Below are positions 1 to 5,948 of a stretch of DNA of 5,948 bases, piece after piece. Each line of letters starts with the position of its first letter. Position 1 is the stretch's first letter. A program made the position numbers and the translations under genes. This DNA is from Chloroflexota bacterium (GTDB taxonomy: Bacteria; Chloroflexota; Anaerolineae; Anaerolineales; UBA4823). The notes below the pieces were generated by a model that was given only the letters and a program-made list of their open reading frames with translations, made no database searches and was not told the origin of the DNA. Location of the stretch: positions 1-5,948 of the forward strand of contig DAOVXM010000185.1 of assembly GCA_030636125.1 (NCBI GenBank). Direction: 5' to 3'.

Positions 1-1016
1 CCCATTTTTCACTGCAGGTTGCTGAAGGTTATGATCTAGCCCAATTATTACCAATAATGAACGAGATAGCCAGCGAGATCCAACCGTTCAAGGTGCACAC
101 AACAGGTTTAGGTTTGTTCAGTGGAGAAAAGCCGGTTTTTTATATTGCATTGGCAAAGGACTCGCAATTACTTCATTATCACGATGTGATCTGGAAGCGA
201 ATTTCGCTAGCTGGTAGTAGGATTAATCCACTCTATGCTCCACCGAATTGGATGCCCCATATCACACTGGCTCACGACAACCTGACCCACGAAAATTTGA
301 ATTGTTTGATGGAGAGATTAGCATCTCAGCCGTTCAATTGGGAACTACAGATCGATAACATCGCTTATATATGTCAAGATAATGATGGACGACTCGGGCA
401 GGATGTATTACATTTTCAATTACAAGGCTCTGATAGGAAGATGTATCCGCAGTTGCCTCTACCTGATGATCCACGATCCGCATTGGTAATCGTGGATATG
501 CAAGAATATTTCTTCAGCCAACCAGAACGAAGACAAGGATTGGACGAGGTCATCCAAAATATAAACCACTTAATAAAATACTTTGACGAGAATAACCTGC
601 CGGTGGTACACGCCGTTTCGAGTTATAGAGCGGACAGGTCGAACTGGGATTTAAAAATGATTATGAATGGGAACCCCGAGCTATTAGAAGGAGATGCAGA
701 AACTCAAATTCTCCCACAAATTCATGTCTCGGAAAGACACAAGATCCTTAATAAAACACGTTATAGCGCATTTTTTAATACCGACTTGGTTGATTTTATG
801 AACGCGGATAATGTCCACAGGGTAGTTGTTGTGGGCGCTTATACACATTATTGTGTAAATGCAACCGTATTTGATGCTTATGCCCATGATTTTGTGCCAT
901 GTTTGGTAACAGATGCCGTGATTTCACATCTTGATATTGAATCGGAGATGATAATCGATAGAATGAGAAGGAATGGCTATCACGTACTCGATACTTCAGA
1001 ATTCCTGAAGGAGTGA
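1..1016 (+). CDS. 2H phosphoesterase (2'-5' RNA ligase-like) fused to isochorismatase-family cysteine hydrolase, 5'-truncated
   Basis: The reading frame is open from the left edge (first full codon at base 3), so the true start lies outside the window. The first in-frame ATG, at 57, falls inside the first domain and is probably internal. Two H-x-[S/T] motifs of the 2H phosphoesterase superfamily are visible: HFSL at bases 3-14 and PHITL with its His at 258-260, 85 residues apart, as expected for one 2H fold. After a Pro-rich linker (about bases 430-475) comes a complete isochorismatase-like domain. Its Asp-Lys-Cys triad is D in IVDMQ (495-497), K in NKTRYSAF (753-755) and C in THYCV (852-854). 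The nicotinamidase metal motif (DxHxxxxxxH) is not evident, so nicotinamidase is unlikely. 2H domains cleave cyclic nucleotide phosphodiester bonds and cysteine hydrolases cleave C-N or vinyl-ether bonds; the substrate here is unknown. No signal peptide can be judged. cofD follows after 16 bases. The domain calls are firm; the role is not. Confidence 0.85.
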   Translation, partial: HFSLQVAEGYDLAQLLPIMNEIASEIQPFKVHTTGLGLFSGEKPVFYIALAKDSQLLHYHDVIWKRISLAGSRINPLYAPPNWMPHITLAHDNLTHENLNCLMERLASQPFNWELQIDNIAYICQDNDGRLGQDVLHFQLQGSDRKMYPQLPLPDDPRSALVIVDMQEYFFSQPERRQGLDEVIQNINHLIKYFDENNLPVVHAVSSYRADRSNWDLKMIMNGNPELLEGDAETQILPQIHVSERHKILNKTRYSAFFNTDLVDFMNADNVHRVVVVGAYTHYCVNATVFDAYAHDFVPCLVTDAVISHLDIESEMIIDRMRRNGYHVLDTSEFLKE

Positions 1017-1021
1017 ATGTG

Positions 1022-1026
1022 AAGGA
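1022..1026 (+). promoter_or_regulatory. Ribosome binding site of cofD
   Basis: AAGGA lies six bases before the ATG at 1033, in the short gap after the fused hydrolase gene. It supports this start and independent ribosome entry within the operon. Confidence 0.65.
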
Positions 1027-1032
1027 TCTTTT

Positions 1033-1965
1033 ATGAGAGTCGCTGCACTCGCTGGTGGAGTAGGTGGTGCCAAGTTAGTTGACGGACTTGCCCAATGCCT
1101 GTCCCCAGATAAACTTACAATAATTGTGAATACAGGCGATGATTTTGATCATCTTAGGTTAAGGATTTGCCCAGACCTTGATACGGTGTGTTACACACTG
1201 GCAGGAAGCGCCAACCCGGAAACCGGATGGGGACGTCGCGATGAGAGCTGGAATGTATTGGAGAGCGTATCTGAGTTAGGTGGGCCAAGCTGGTTCCGGT
1301 TGGGTGATCGTGATTTAGGGACACATCTGGAGCGGACCAGAAGGCTTAATGAGGGTGAAAGCCTTAGTGAAATCACCAGCGACTTCTGTCGAGCTTGGGG
1401 AATCGAGTTTACAGTTTTGCCAATGACAGATGACGATGTCTCAACTTGGGTGTATACTGAAGATGGTGAGATTACCTTTCAAGAGTATTTCGTCCATCGC
1501 CAATGTCAACCGCGGGTGACTGGCTTCCGCTTTGAAAATGCAGAACATGCACACCCCGCGCCGGGGGTGATAGAATCTCTGCAAAACGCTGATTTGGTTA
1601 TCATTTGTCCTTCAAACCCCTGGGTGAGCATTGACCCGATTTTAGCCATACCTGGTGTGCGCTCTTGTATGGATTCATTGCCCGTTCTAGCCCTATCACC
1701 CATTATTGGTGGTAAAGCGGTCAATGGTCTAGCAGCAAAAATGTTTGCTGAGTTAGGAATCGAACCATCTACGTTAAGTGTATTCCATCACTATGGCAAG
1801 ATGCTTGGTGGATTCGTGCTGGACATAATTGATGTAGATCAGGTTGAGAGTATACGAACACATGGGATACAAACTTTAGTTACCAACACGCTGATGAAGA
1901 CGACTGGTGATCGCCAGAGATTGGCAAAGGAGGTGCTTGAGTTTAGCGAAAACTTAATTAATTGA
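1033..1965 (+). CDS. cofD: 2-phospho-L-lactate transferase CofD (F420 biosynthesis)
   Basis: This cytosolic enzyme transfers the phospholactyl (or phosphoenolpyruvyl) group from a guanosine diphospho donor to the deazaflavin Fo, giving F420-0 or its dehydro form. The 310-residue length is normal for the family. Family signatures run along its whole length: the N-terminal GGVGGAKL (residues 8-15), NTGDDFDH (33-40), DLDTVCYTLAG, GWGRRDESWNVLE, a WFRLGDRDLGTHLERT block, LPMTDD, NPWVSIDPIL, SPIIGGKAVNG, and a C-terminal HYG-x4-GFVLD segment. The ATG at 1033 is supported by AAGGA six bases upstream. The 16-base gap to the preceding gene and cofC downstream suggest an operon. The sequence does not tell whether the donor is derived from phospholactate, phosphoenolpyruvate or 3-phosphoglycerate. 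CofE and the Fo synthase genes are not in this window. Confidence 0.96.
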   Translation: MRVAALAGGVGGAKLVDGLAQCLSPDKLTIIVNTGDDFDHLRLRICPDLDTVCYTLAGSANPETGWGRRDESWNVLESVSELGGPSWFRLGDRDLGTHLERTRRLNEGESLSEITSDFCRAWGIEFTVLPMTDDDVSTWVYTEDGEITFQEYFVHRQCQPRVTGFRFENAEHAHPAPGVIESLQNADLVIICPSNPWVSIDPILAIPGVRSCMDSLPVLALSPIIGGKAVNGLAAKMFAELGIEPSTLSVFHHYGKMLGGFVLDIIDVDQVESIRTHGIQTLVTNTLMKTTGDRQRLAKEVLEFSENLIN

Positions 1966-2073
1966 ATTATTGTAGACGAATACTATCCTTGAAGAACGGT
2001 AACGGATCGAATAGGAGAAGATTGAAATCGCCCTACGAGGATTGAAAATAACTGTGGAAAGGAAAATTTAACA
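1966..2073 (+). other. Intergenic gap between cofD and cofC
   Basis: This 108-base, A-rich gap carries two GATTGAAA copies (2020-2027 and 2040-2047) 20 bases apart. No clear terminator hairpin or sigma-70 promoter was seen. An AAAGGA at 2058-2063 can serve as ribosome binding site for the ATG at 2074. cofC may be transcribed from the upstream operon or from a promoter too weak to recognise by eye. Confidence 0.4.
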
Positions 2074-2688
2074 ATGACATTATGGGCGATTGTCCCAGTT
2101 AAACCCCTTCGCCGAGGGAAATCACGCTTGGCGCATGTACTTTCACAAGAGGAGCGTGCAGATCTTAATCGAAATCTCTTAGTTCATACAATTGATACAC
2201 TGACAGCAATTCCTGAAATTGAGCAGGTTCTCGTGGTCAGCCGGGATCAGGCTGCCTTAGCGCTTGCTCGTGAACACGGGGCTCGGACAGTTCAGGAAAA
2301 TGGCGCGCCTCAGCTTAATATTGCACTGGCACGTGCTACCGTCGTGGCCAAGAATTATGTCGCCCGAGGGGTATTGATCGTACCTGCTGATCTGCCTTTG
2401 ATTTCACCAGAGGATGTACGCGCCATGTTGGAAAGGGTTCAGTCTCCACCAGTCGTAGTCGTGGCACCTGACCGCCATCGTCAAGGCACTAATGCATTAT
2501 TAGTTTGTCCGGTTGGTTTGATCGAATATGAATTTGGTCCGGACTCTTTCCAAAGGCATTGCGACCGTGCGCAGCAGGCAGGTGCCCGTCTTGAGATATG
2601 CGAACTTCCCTCACTAGCCTTGGATGTGGACTTGCCAGAGGACTTAGATCTGGTCGAATCGGAATTAAGTATGGGATATGAAAGCTAA
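2074..2688 (+). CDS. cofC: Phospholactate-type guanylyltransferase CofC (F420 biosynthesis)
   Basis: This soluble nucleotidyltransferase condenses GTP with 2-phospho-L-lactate (or phosphoenolpyruvate/3-phosphoglycerate in some bacteria) to make the activated donor used by CofD. The 204 residues match the family length. The N-terminal nucleotide-binding stretch [13 protein letters not shown] (residues 7-19) is the CofC version of the MobA-like signature. It is followed by the acidic PADLP motif (104-108) typical of metal and nucleotide binding, [11 protein letters not shown] (132-142), the FGPDSFQRH segment and the C-terminal LDVDLPEDL (183-191). All are intact, so it should be active. The ATG at 2074 has AAAGGA ten bases upstream, a slightly long but workable spacing. 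It follows cofD and precedes an LLM-family oxidoreductase, which fits F420 production and use from one locus. Acceptor specificity cannot be read from the sequence. Confidence 0.94.
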   Translation: MTLWAIVPVKPLRRGKSRLAHVLSQEERADLNRNLLVHTIDTLTAIPEIEQVLVVSRDQAALALAREHGARTVQENGAPQLNIALARATVVAKNYVARGVLIVPADLPLISPEDVRAMLERVQSPPVVVVAPDRHRQGTNALLVCPVGLIEYEFGPDSFQRHCDRAQQAGARLEICELPSLALDVDLPEDLDLVESELSMGYES

Positions 2689-2707
2689 AATTATGTAGAG
2701 TTTATTT

Positions 2708-2712
2708 GGAGG
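2708..2712 (+). promoter_or_regulatory. Ribosome binding site that sets the LLM oxidoreductase start
   Basis: GGAGG lies five bases before the ATG at 2718. A possible in-frame TTG start at 2706 would place this strong site inside the coding sequence, so ATG 2718 is preferred. Confidence 0.8.
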
Positions 2713-2717
2713 ATATT

Positions 2718-3713
2718 ATGTCTGACCGGGTTGCCCTATATCTACAAGATGCTCATGATCTTAGAGATGGTTTAGATTATGTTCAGTATGCAGAGGAACG
2801 GGGTTTTGAAGCAGTATGGCAAGCTGAGTCCAGGTTAGTGCGCGATGCGATCGTGCCTATGGCTGCTTATGCGGCTGTCACGGAACGGATAAAAGTCGGT
2901 TCTGGAGTGATCAATAACTGGACTCGGAATATTGGTCTCTTAGCAGCGACGTTCCTTACTCTCGATGATCTTGCTCCTGACCGGGTGATTTGTGGTATTG
3001 GAGCCTGGTGGGATCCATTGGCAAGAAATGTGGGTATCGAGCGCCGAAGACCACTCAAAGCTATGCGGGAAACGGTGACAGTATTGCGACGTCTGCTGAA
3101 TATGGAACGAGTTACATTTCATGGTGAGTTCCATAATGTTGATGGAATTGAGTTAGATGTCGTACATGGACGCCGCGAGCCGCGAAATGTGCCCATCATG
3201 ATCGGCGCCACTGGTGATAAGATGATGGAGTTGACCGGCGAAATCGCTGATGGCGCAGTGCTGAATTACTGTGTGCCGCCTGAGTATAACGACCGGGCGC
3301 TTGAATTGTTGGAGAGGGGCGCCCGTAAGTCCGGCCGAACCTTGGATGATATTGACCGGCCTCAACTGGTGGTTTGCTCTGTAGATTATGATCATGATAA
3401 AGCGATCGACACAACACGTGGCTTGCTGACCCAATATTTGGCACAGCAACCCCATATAGCTAAGGCTTCCGGTGTTTCTGAAGGAGTGGTCGCTGATATT
3501 CAGTCCATTTTGGGGTGGCCTGCCACTCACGAGCAAATTGAGCAAGCCAAACACCTAGTTCCGGAAGACTTAATCCATCGTATTACTGCTTCCGGTACAC
3601 CTGATGAGGCACGTGCGAAAGTTGATGAGTATCTTAAACATGGTTGCACCAGTCCTATCCTCTATCCAGTAGGAGGGGATGTCAAGCTTCTCATAGATAC
3701 TTTTGCAATATGA
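2718..3713 (+). CDS. LLM-class oxidoreductase, Mer-like, probably F420-dependent
   Basis: This is a bacterial-luciferase-like TIM-barrel oxidoreductase of 331 residues, the usual size for single-domain members. Visible features are the N-terminal barrel strand with [13 protein letters not shown] (25-37), ITxxIxxGSGVIN-like packing at [10 protein letters not shown] (57-66) where this family often carries a non-prolyl cis peptide, GIGAWWDP (93-100), [15 protein letters not shown] near residue 160, and a C-terminal [18 protein letters not shown] segment. These resemble methylenetetrahydromethanopterin reductase (Mer) and related F420-dependent enzymes. An FMN-dependent enzyme cannot be excluded by sequence alone, but the adjacent cofC and cofD favour F420. 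The start is set by GGAGG at 2708-2712. Its stop overlaps the ATG of a hotdog thioesterase, hinting at a CoA-linked substrate or pathway. The actual substrate is unknown; it need not be a folate or pterin despite the Mer-like look. Confidence 0.88.
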   Translation: MSDRVALYLQDAHDLRDGLDYVQYAEERGFEAVWQAESRLVRDAIVPMAAYAAVTERIKVGSGVINNWTRNIGLLAATFLTLDDLAPDRVICGIGAWWDPLARNVGIERRRPLKAMRETVTVLRRLLNMERVTFHGEFHNVDGIELDVVHGRREPRNVPIMIGATGDKMMELTGEIADGAVLNYCVPPEYNDRALELLERGARKSGRTLDDIDRPQLVVCSVDYDHDKAIDTTRGLLTQYLAQQPHIAKASGVSEGVVADIQSILGWPATHEQIEQAKHLVPEDLIHRITASGTPDEARAKVDEYLKHGCTSPILYPVGGDVKLLIDTFAI

Positions 3714-4168
3714 AACAACCCAACTCTGGTCACTGCTTTATTTGCGGCGTATCTAATCCCCTCGGTCTAAATTTGAGTTTTTATATGACTGCTCCGGGCG
3801 AGGTAACTACTGAGTATACTGTCCCTTACGATTATGAGGGTTACCCTGGTGTGGTGCATGGGGGTATTGTAGCCGCCATGTTAGATGAGGTATGTAGTCG
3901 GGCGCATATGAGTGGTGACCCCCCGCGTTTTATGTATACTGCTCGGCTAAACGTGCGTTATCGAAGGAATGTCCCAATCGGTCAGCCGCTGCGGATTGTT
4001 GGCCGGGTCGACAAAAGTAAAAGCCGTTCGGCTACCTCTAAAGCAACCATCCATGGTTCTGAAGGAACCATTCTTGCAGAAGCAGAAGCTTTGCTCATTG
4101 ATCTCCCCAAAGAAGTACTTGGGGCTGCGGATCTAGATGCTTTAGGATGGAAGGTATATCCAGACTAG
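3710..4168 (+). CDS. PaaI/YbgC-like hotdog-fold thioesterase
   Basis: A 152-residue single hotdog domain, likely a cytosolic acyl-CoA thioesterase acting as an oligomer. The N-terminal [12 protein letters not shown] (9-20) is the Cys-pair/NP-x-GL opening common in this subgroup. The core motif [14 protein letters not shown] (47-60) gives the HGG oxyanion-helix turn and the acidic D59/E60 pair as the likely catalytic carboxylate. A basic strand [15 protein letters not shown] follows. ATG 3710 overlaps the preceding TGA as ATGA. An upstream in-frame TTG at 3644 would overlap the oxidoreductase by 70 bases and adds residues unlike the family, so 3710 is chosen. No Shine-Dalgarno sits close to 3710, so translation probably depends on reinitiation after the oxidoreductase. 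The TAG stop lies within the CTAGTG end of the adjoining hairpin element, so the last residues may have been changed by its arrival. Substrate unknown. Confidence 0.88.
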   Translation: MKQPNSGHCFICGVSNPLGLNLSFYMTAPGEVTTEYTVPYDYEGYPGVVHGGIVAAMLDEVCSRAHMSGDPPRFMYTARLNVRYRRNVPIGQPLRIVGRVDKSKSRSATSKATIHGSEGTILAEAEALLIDLPKEVLGAADLDALGWKVYPD

Positions 4169-4169
4169 T

Positions 4170-4227
4170 GCTTTGCCAAGGATGAAAGTTTCATTCGATA
4201 ACCGGGTTACAATATCCTTGACAAAGC
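4170..4227 (+). repeat. First hairpin: 14-bp stem, 30-base loop
   Basis: GCTTTGCCAAGGAT (4170-4183) pairs with ATCCTTGACAAAGC (4214-4227) at 13 of 14 positions. The loop holds two small odd-length palindromes, TGAAAGTTTCA (4183-4193) and TAACCGGGTTA (4199-4209). It lies just after the thioesterase stop but has no following U-run of the classic terminator kind, so termination is possible but not shown. Confidence 0.7.
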
Positions 4228-4231
4228 TTAA

Positions 4232-4284
4232 AGTTTTCCGTCTACGCTCAATTCTTGCTAAACAATCTAATTTGACGGAACACT
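4232..4284 (+). repeat. Second hairpin: 11-bp stem, 31-base loop
   Basis: AGTTTTCCGTC (4232-4242) pairs with GACGGAACACT (4274-4284) at 10 of 11 positions. Its outer arm contains the right end of the putative element. The arm is related to that of the first hairpin (AGTGYTYYGYC-like), suggesting both hairpins come from the same terminal repeat. Confidence 0.55.
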
Positions 4285-4323
4285 AGAATATCTGTTGGCT
4301 AATGCAGTTTTCTCTGTAACCAA

Positions 4324-4328
4324 TGGAG
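4324..4328 (+). promoter_or_regulatory. Ribosome binding site of the FAD-subunit gene
   Basis: TGGAG lies nine bases before the ATG at 4338 and supports that start. The region between the hairpin element and this site (4287-4323) shows no convincing -35/-10 pair. Confidence 0.55.
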
Positions 4329-4337
4329 TAAATTTAT

Positions 4338-5096
4338 ATGATCGTAGAATATAATCGTCCTCAAACATTGGATGAAGCCCTATCTTTGATTTCTCGAGTG
4401 GAGCCATCGACAGTACCCTTAGGTGGAGGAACGGTTTTGAATCGACCTTCGCCAGATCCAATCGCAGTGGTAGACCTACAGGCCTTGGGGTTGAGTACGT
4501 ATGAGACACGCGGCAATTTCTTAACTCTAGGTGCCACAATTAAACTAGATTCCTTATTGGATATCCAGGAAGTCTCACCCGCGCTCCTTCAGGCGATTCG
4601 TCACGAAGCCACGAATAACCAACGTCAAATGGCGACACTGGCTGGCACTCTTGTAGCGGGTGATGGGCGATCCGCTATCACCACGGCATTCCTGGCTCTT
4701 GATGCCCAATTAATTTTAGAACCTGGGGGGGAGGTGATCGGTTTAGGAGACTTGCTACCTATTCGCACTGAACGATTGAAAGGATGTTTGATTACGAAGA
4801 TTTCTGTGCCAATTAATACGCCTTTGGCATATCACTACGTAGCAAGGACTCCAGCGGACTTGCCTATCGTGTGTGTGGCTGTGGCACAATGGAAATCTGG
4901 ACGCACACGTGTAGCCCTGGGTGGGTATGGAGACGCTCCACAGTTAGTAATGGATGGCTTTGGAACAGATGGAGCGGAAATAGCCGCGCGGGATGCGTAT
5001 AGTCAAGCATCTGATGAATGGGCGGGCGCGGAGTATCGTATGCAGGTTGCAGGATTACTCACCAAACGATGCCTGGATGAGCTGTCAAGCGAATAG
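4338..5096 (+). CDS. FAD-binding subunit of the molybdenum hydroxylase type (XdhB/CoxM-like), unpartnered
   Basis: A 252-residue protein related to the medium, FAD-carrying subunit of xanthine dehydrogenase and aerobic CO dehydrogenase, which passes electrons between a 2Fe-2S subunit and an external acceptor. The N-terminal half has the usual opening (YNRPQTLDEALSLI, 5-18), the glycine-rich FAD-pyrophosphate loop PLGGGTVL (27-34), VVDLQALGL (44-52), LTLGATIKLDSLL (62-74) and the second FAD motif QRQMATLAGTLVAGDGRS (95-112), where relatives usually read RN-x-ATIGGN. The C-terminal half resembles the CO-dehydrogenase flavoprotein C domain and ends in a family-like EWAGAEYRMQVAGLLTKR block. It is somewhat short for the family (often about 280 residues) but looks complete. 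No molybdopterin or iron-sulfur subunit gene adjoins it: a thioesterase lies before and a protease after. Either the partners are elsewhere or it works alone. Confidence 0.85.
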   Translation: MIVEYNRPQTLDEALSLISRVEPSTVPLGGGTVLNRPSPDPIAVVDLQALGLSTYETRGNFLTLGATIKLDSLLDIQEVSPALLQAIRHEATNNQRQMATLAGTLVAGDGRSAITTAFLALDAQLILEPGGEVIGLGDLLPIRTERLKGCLITKISVPINTPLAYHYVARTPADLPIVCVAVAQWKSGRTRVALGGYGDAPQLVMDGFGTDGAEIAARDAYSQASDEWAGAEYRMQVAGLLTKRCLDELSSE

Positions 5097-5158
5097 GAGC
5101 TTTGCTATTTAGTTATTGGTAATATTGGTCATTTTGAGAGCGATGTGATGTTATGAAT

Positions 5159-5162
5159 GGAG
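5159..5162 (+). promoter_or_regulatory. Ribosome binding site favouring the M16 protease start at 5168
   Basis: GGAG lies five bases before ATG 5168. The alternative in-frame ATG at 5153, five codons upstream, has only GAGAG at a 12-base distance, so 5168 is preferred. Confidence 0.6.
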
Positions 5163-5167
5163 ATGGT

Positions 5168-5948
5168 ATGACGAGAATTCACGGATTTGAGCTTATTGAA
5201 GAACGTAAAATCCCTGAACTGAGCACGAATGGGCGCTTTTTTCGGCATGTTAACACCGGCGCGGAACTGCTTTCGTTTGAGAATGATGACGAGAATAAGG
5301 TTTTTGGGATTACTTTCCGCACACCTCCACAAGACTCGACGGGCCTACCACATATCATGGAGCACTCGGTCCTGTGTGGTTCGCAGAAATATCCGGTGAA
5401 AGAGCCATTTGTGGAGTTGCTGAAAGGTTCGTTAAAAACATTTTTAAACGCGTTTACATACCCAGATAAGACTGTTTACCCCTTTGCAAGTCAAAATTTG
5501 CAGGATTTTTATAATTTGCTTGATGTTTATATCGATGCTGTCTTCCATCCGTTAATCCCTTCCCACATCTTGGAGCAGGAAGGATGGCACTATGATTTAG
5601 ATAATATGGAGTCCGCTCTTAGTTATAAAGGTGTTGTATTCAATGAAATGAAAGGAGCGTATTCTTCACCGGATAGCGTACACTCAAGGTATTCCCAGCA
5701 GTCTCTATTTCCAGATACGCCATATGGAGTTGATTCAGGTGGTGATCCCCACGAAATCCCGAATTTGACTTATGAGCAATTTTTATCTTTTCATAGGACT
5801 TATTACCACCCCTCCAATTCGTTCGTCTTTTTTTATGGTGATGACGACCCTGAAGAACGTTTGCGCCGGATGAATAGTTATTTCCAGGATTTTGGATCCG
5901 TTGAAGTCAATTCTGGTATAACCATTCAACATCATATTAATCAACCAC
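5168..5948 (+). CDS. PreP/Cym1-like M16C zinc metallopeptidase, 3'-truncated
   Basis: The reading frame is open from ATG 5168 to the right edge, giving 260 codons of a protein whose family is usually near 970 residues. The inverted zinc motif HIMEH (H62, E65, H66) sits in GLPHIMEHSVLCGS, the hallmark context of presequence-protease-like M16C enzymes. The third zinc ligand is E160 in GVVFNEMKGAYSS, at the expected distance. KGSLKTFLNAFTYPDKTVYPFAS and GWHYDL are further family blocks. In bacteria such enzymes form a closed chamber that degrades unstructured peptides in the cytosol; there is no evident N-terminal signal peptide here. It follows the FAD-subunit gene by 71 bases and has its own ribosome binding site, with no functional link to the F420 genes apparent. 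An in-frame ATG at 5153 would add five residues. The remaining domains lie outside the window. Confidence 0.94.
   Translation, partial: MTRIHGFELIEERKIPELSTNGRFFRHVNTGAELLSFENDDENKVFGITFRTPPQDSTGLPHIMEHSVLCGSQKYPVKEPFVELLKGSLKTFLNAFTYPDKTVYPFASQNLQDFYNLLDVYIDAVFHPLIPSHILEQEGWHYDLDNMESALSYKGVVFNEMKGAYSSPDSVHSRYSQQSLFPDTPYGVDSGGDPHEIPNLTYEQFLSFHRTYYHPSNSFVFFYGDDDPEERLRRMNSYFQDFGSVEVNSGITIQHHINQP

Larger units (their letters stand above)
4165..4286. repeat. Two-hairpin MITE-like element bounded by CTAGTG/CACTAG
   Basis: The stretch begins with CTAGTG (4165-4170) and ends with its exact inverse CACTAG (4281-4286). Inside are two neighbouring hairpins of similar size, 4170-4227 and 4232-4284, four bases apart. 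The outer 15 bases of the two ends match at 11 positions when one is reversed, and all four differences are C/T transitions. A TA dinucleotide sits at the same place in both ends (4166-4167 and 4284-4285), as after insertion at TA by IS630/Tc1-type transposases. It has no coding capacity. I infer a short non-autonomous mobile element; alternatives are a folded intergenic RNA or a weak bidirectional terminator. No second copy is in the window, so mobility is unproven. The left end contributes the thioesterase stop codon. Confidence 0.5.

Noticed and set aside
1017..1022. Minimal ATG-TGA reading frame just after the fused hydrolase stop
   Set aside because: A start-stop pair is too short to judge and has no supporting conservation; likely chance.
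2020..2047. Two GATTGAAA copies spaced by 20 bases, resembling the 3' end of some CRISPR repeats
   Set aside because: The shared core is only 8 bases, there are just two copies, and the spacing is too short for a repeat plus spacer. No CRISPR array is present.
2706..2717. TTG at 2706 as an upstream start of the LLM oxidoreductase
   Set aside because: It overlaps the strong GGAGG ribosome binding site used by ATG 2718, and the extra four residues are not family-like.
3153..3554. 133-codon minus-strand open frame opposite the LLM oxidoreductase
   Set aside because: It is fully antisense to a well-supported gene, shows no recognisable domain, and is a by-product of that gene's codon pattern.
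3671..3696. AGGAGGGG followed at once by an ATG (3679) and a short out-of-frame peptide
   Set aside because: The run is explained by the oxidoreductase codons for VGGDV, and the peptide is five codons long with no spacing for ribosome binding.
3644..3709. TTG-initiated extension of the thioesterase by 22 residues
   Set aside because: It lies entirely within the oxidoreductase gene, has no supporting ribosome binding site, and the domain begins right after ATG 3710.
4218..4246. TTGACA inside the hairpin element as a -35 promoter box
   Set aside because: At 17 bases' spacing the -10 position reads TCTACG, matching TATAAT at only three sites, and the TTGACA is part of a stem arm.

Overview
The window holds seven protein-coding genes, all on the + strand, from a moderately AT-rich bacterial genome. 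Starts with Shine-Dalgarno-like sequences, F420 biosynthesis genes, a luciferase-like flavin/F420 oxidoreductase, a molybdenum-hydroxylase type FAD subunit and a PreP-type M16 protease together fit Chloroflexota (Anaerolineae or SAR202-like) best. That placement is inference from gene content; no marker gene here settles it.

Left part (1-3713): a truncated gene enters from the left edge. It encodes a 2H phosphoesterase (2'-5' RNA ligase-like) domain fused to an isochorismatase-type cysteine hydrolase. It is followed after 16 bases by cofD, then after 108 bases by cofC, the two consecutive steps that build and attach the phospholactyl-type side chain of cofactor F420. After 29 bases comes a Mer-like LLM-family oxidoreductase, a plausible user of that cofactor.

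Middle part (3710-4337): a hotdog-fold thioesterase overlaps the oxidoreductase stop codon by four bases (ATGA), so the two are probably translated together and act on related substrates. Directly at its stop codon begins a roughly 120-base element of two similar hairpins bounded by CTAGTG/CACTAG. It looks like a small non-coding insertion (MITE-like) and fills most of the gap before the next gene.

Right part (4338-5948): an FAD-binding subunit of the xanthine dehydrogenase/CO dehydrogenase type stands without its iron-sulfur and molybdenum partners in view. After it comes the first 260 codons of a PreP-like M16C zinc metallopeptidase that runs off the right edge. No RNA genes, CRISPR arrays, transposase genes or convincing sigma-70 promoters were seen.

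The genes from 1 to about 4168 read as one co-directional unit joining F420 side-chain synthesis to an F420- or flavin-dependent oxidation/reduction step and acyl-CoA hydrolysis. The fused 2H/cysteine hydrolase is the member whose role is least explained.
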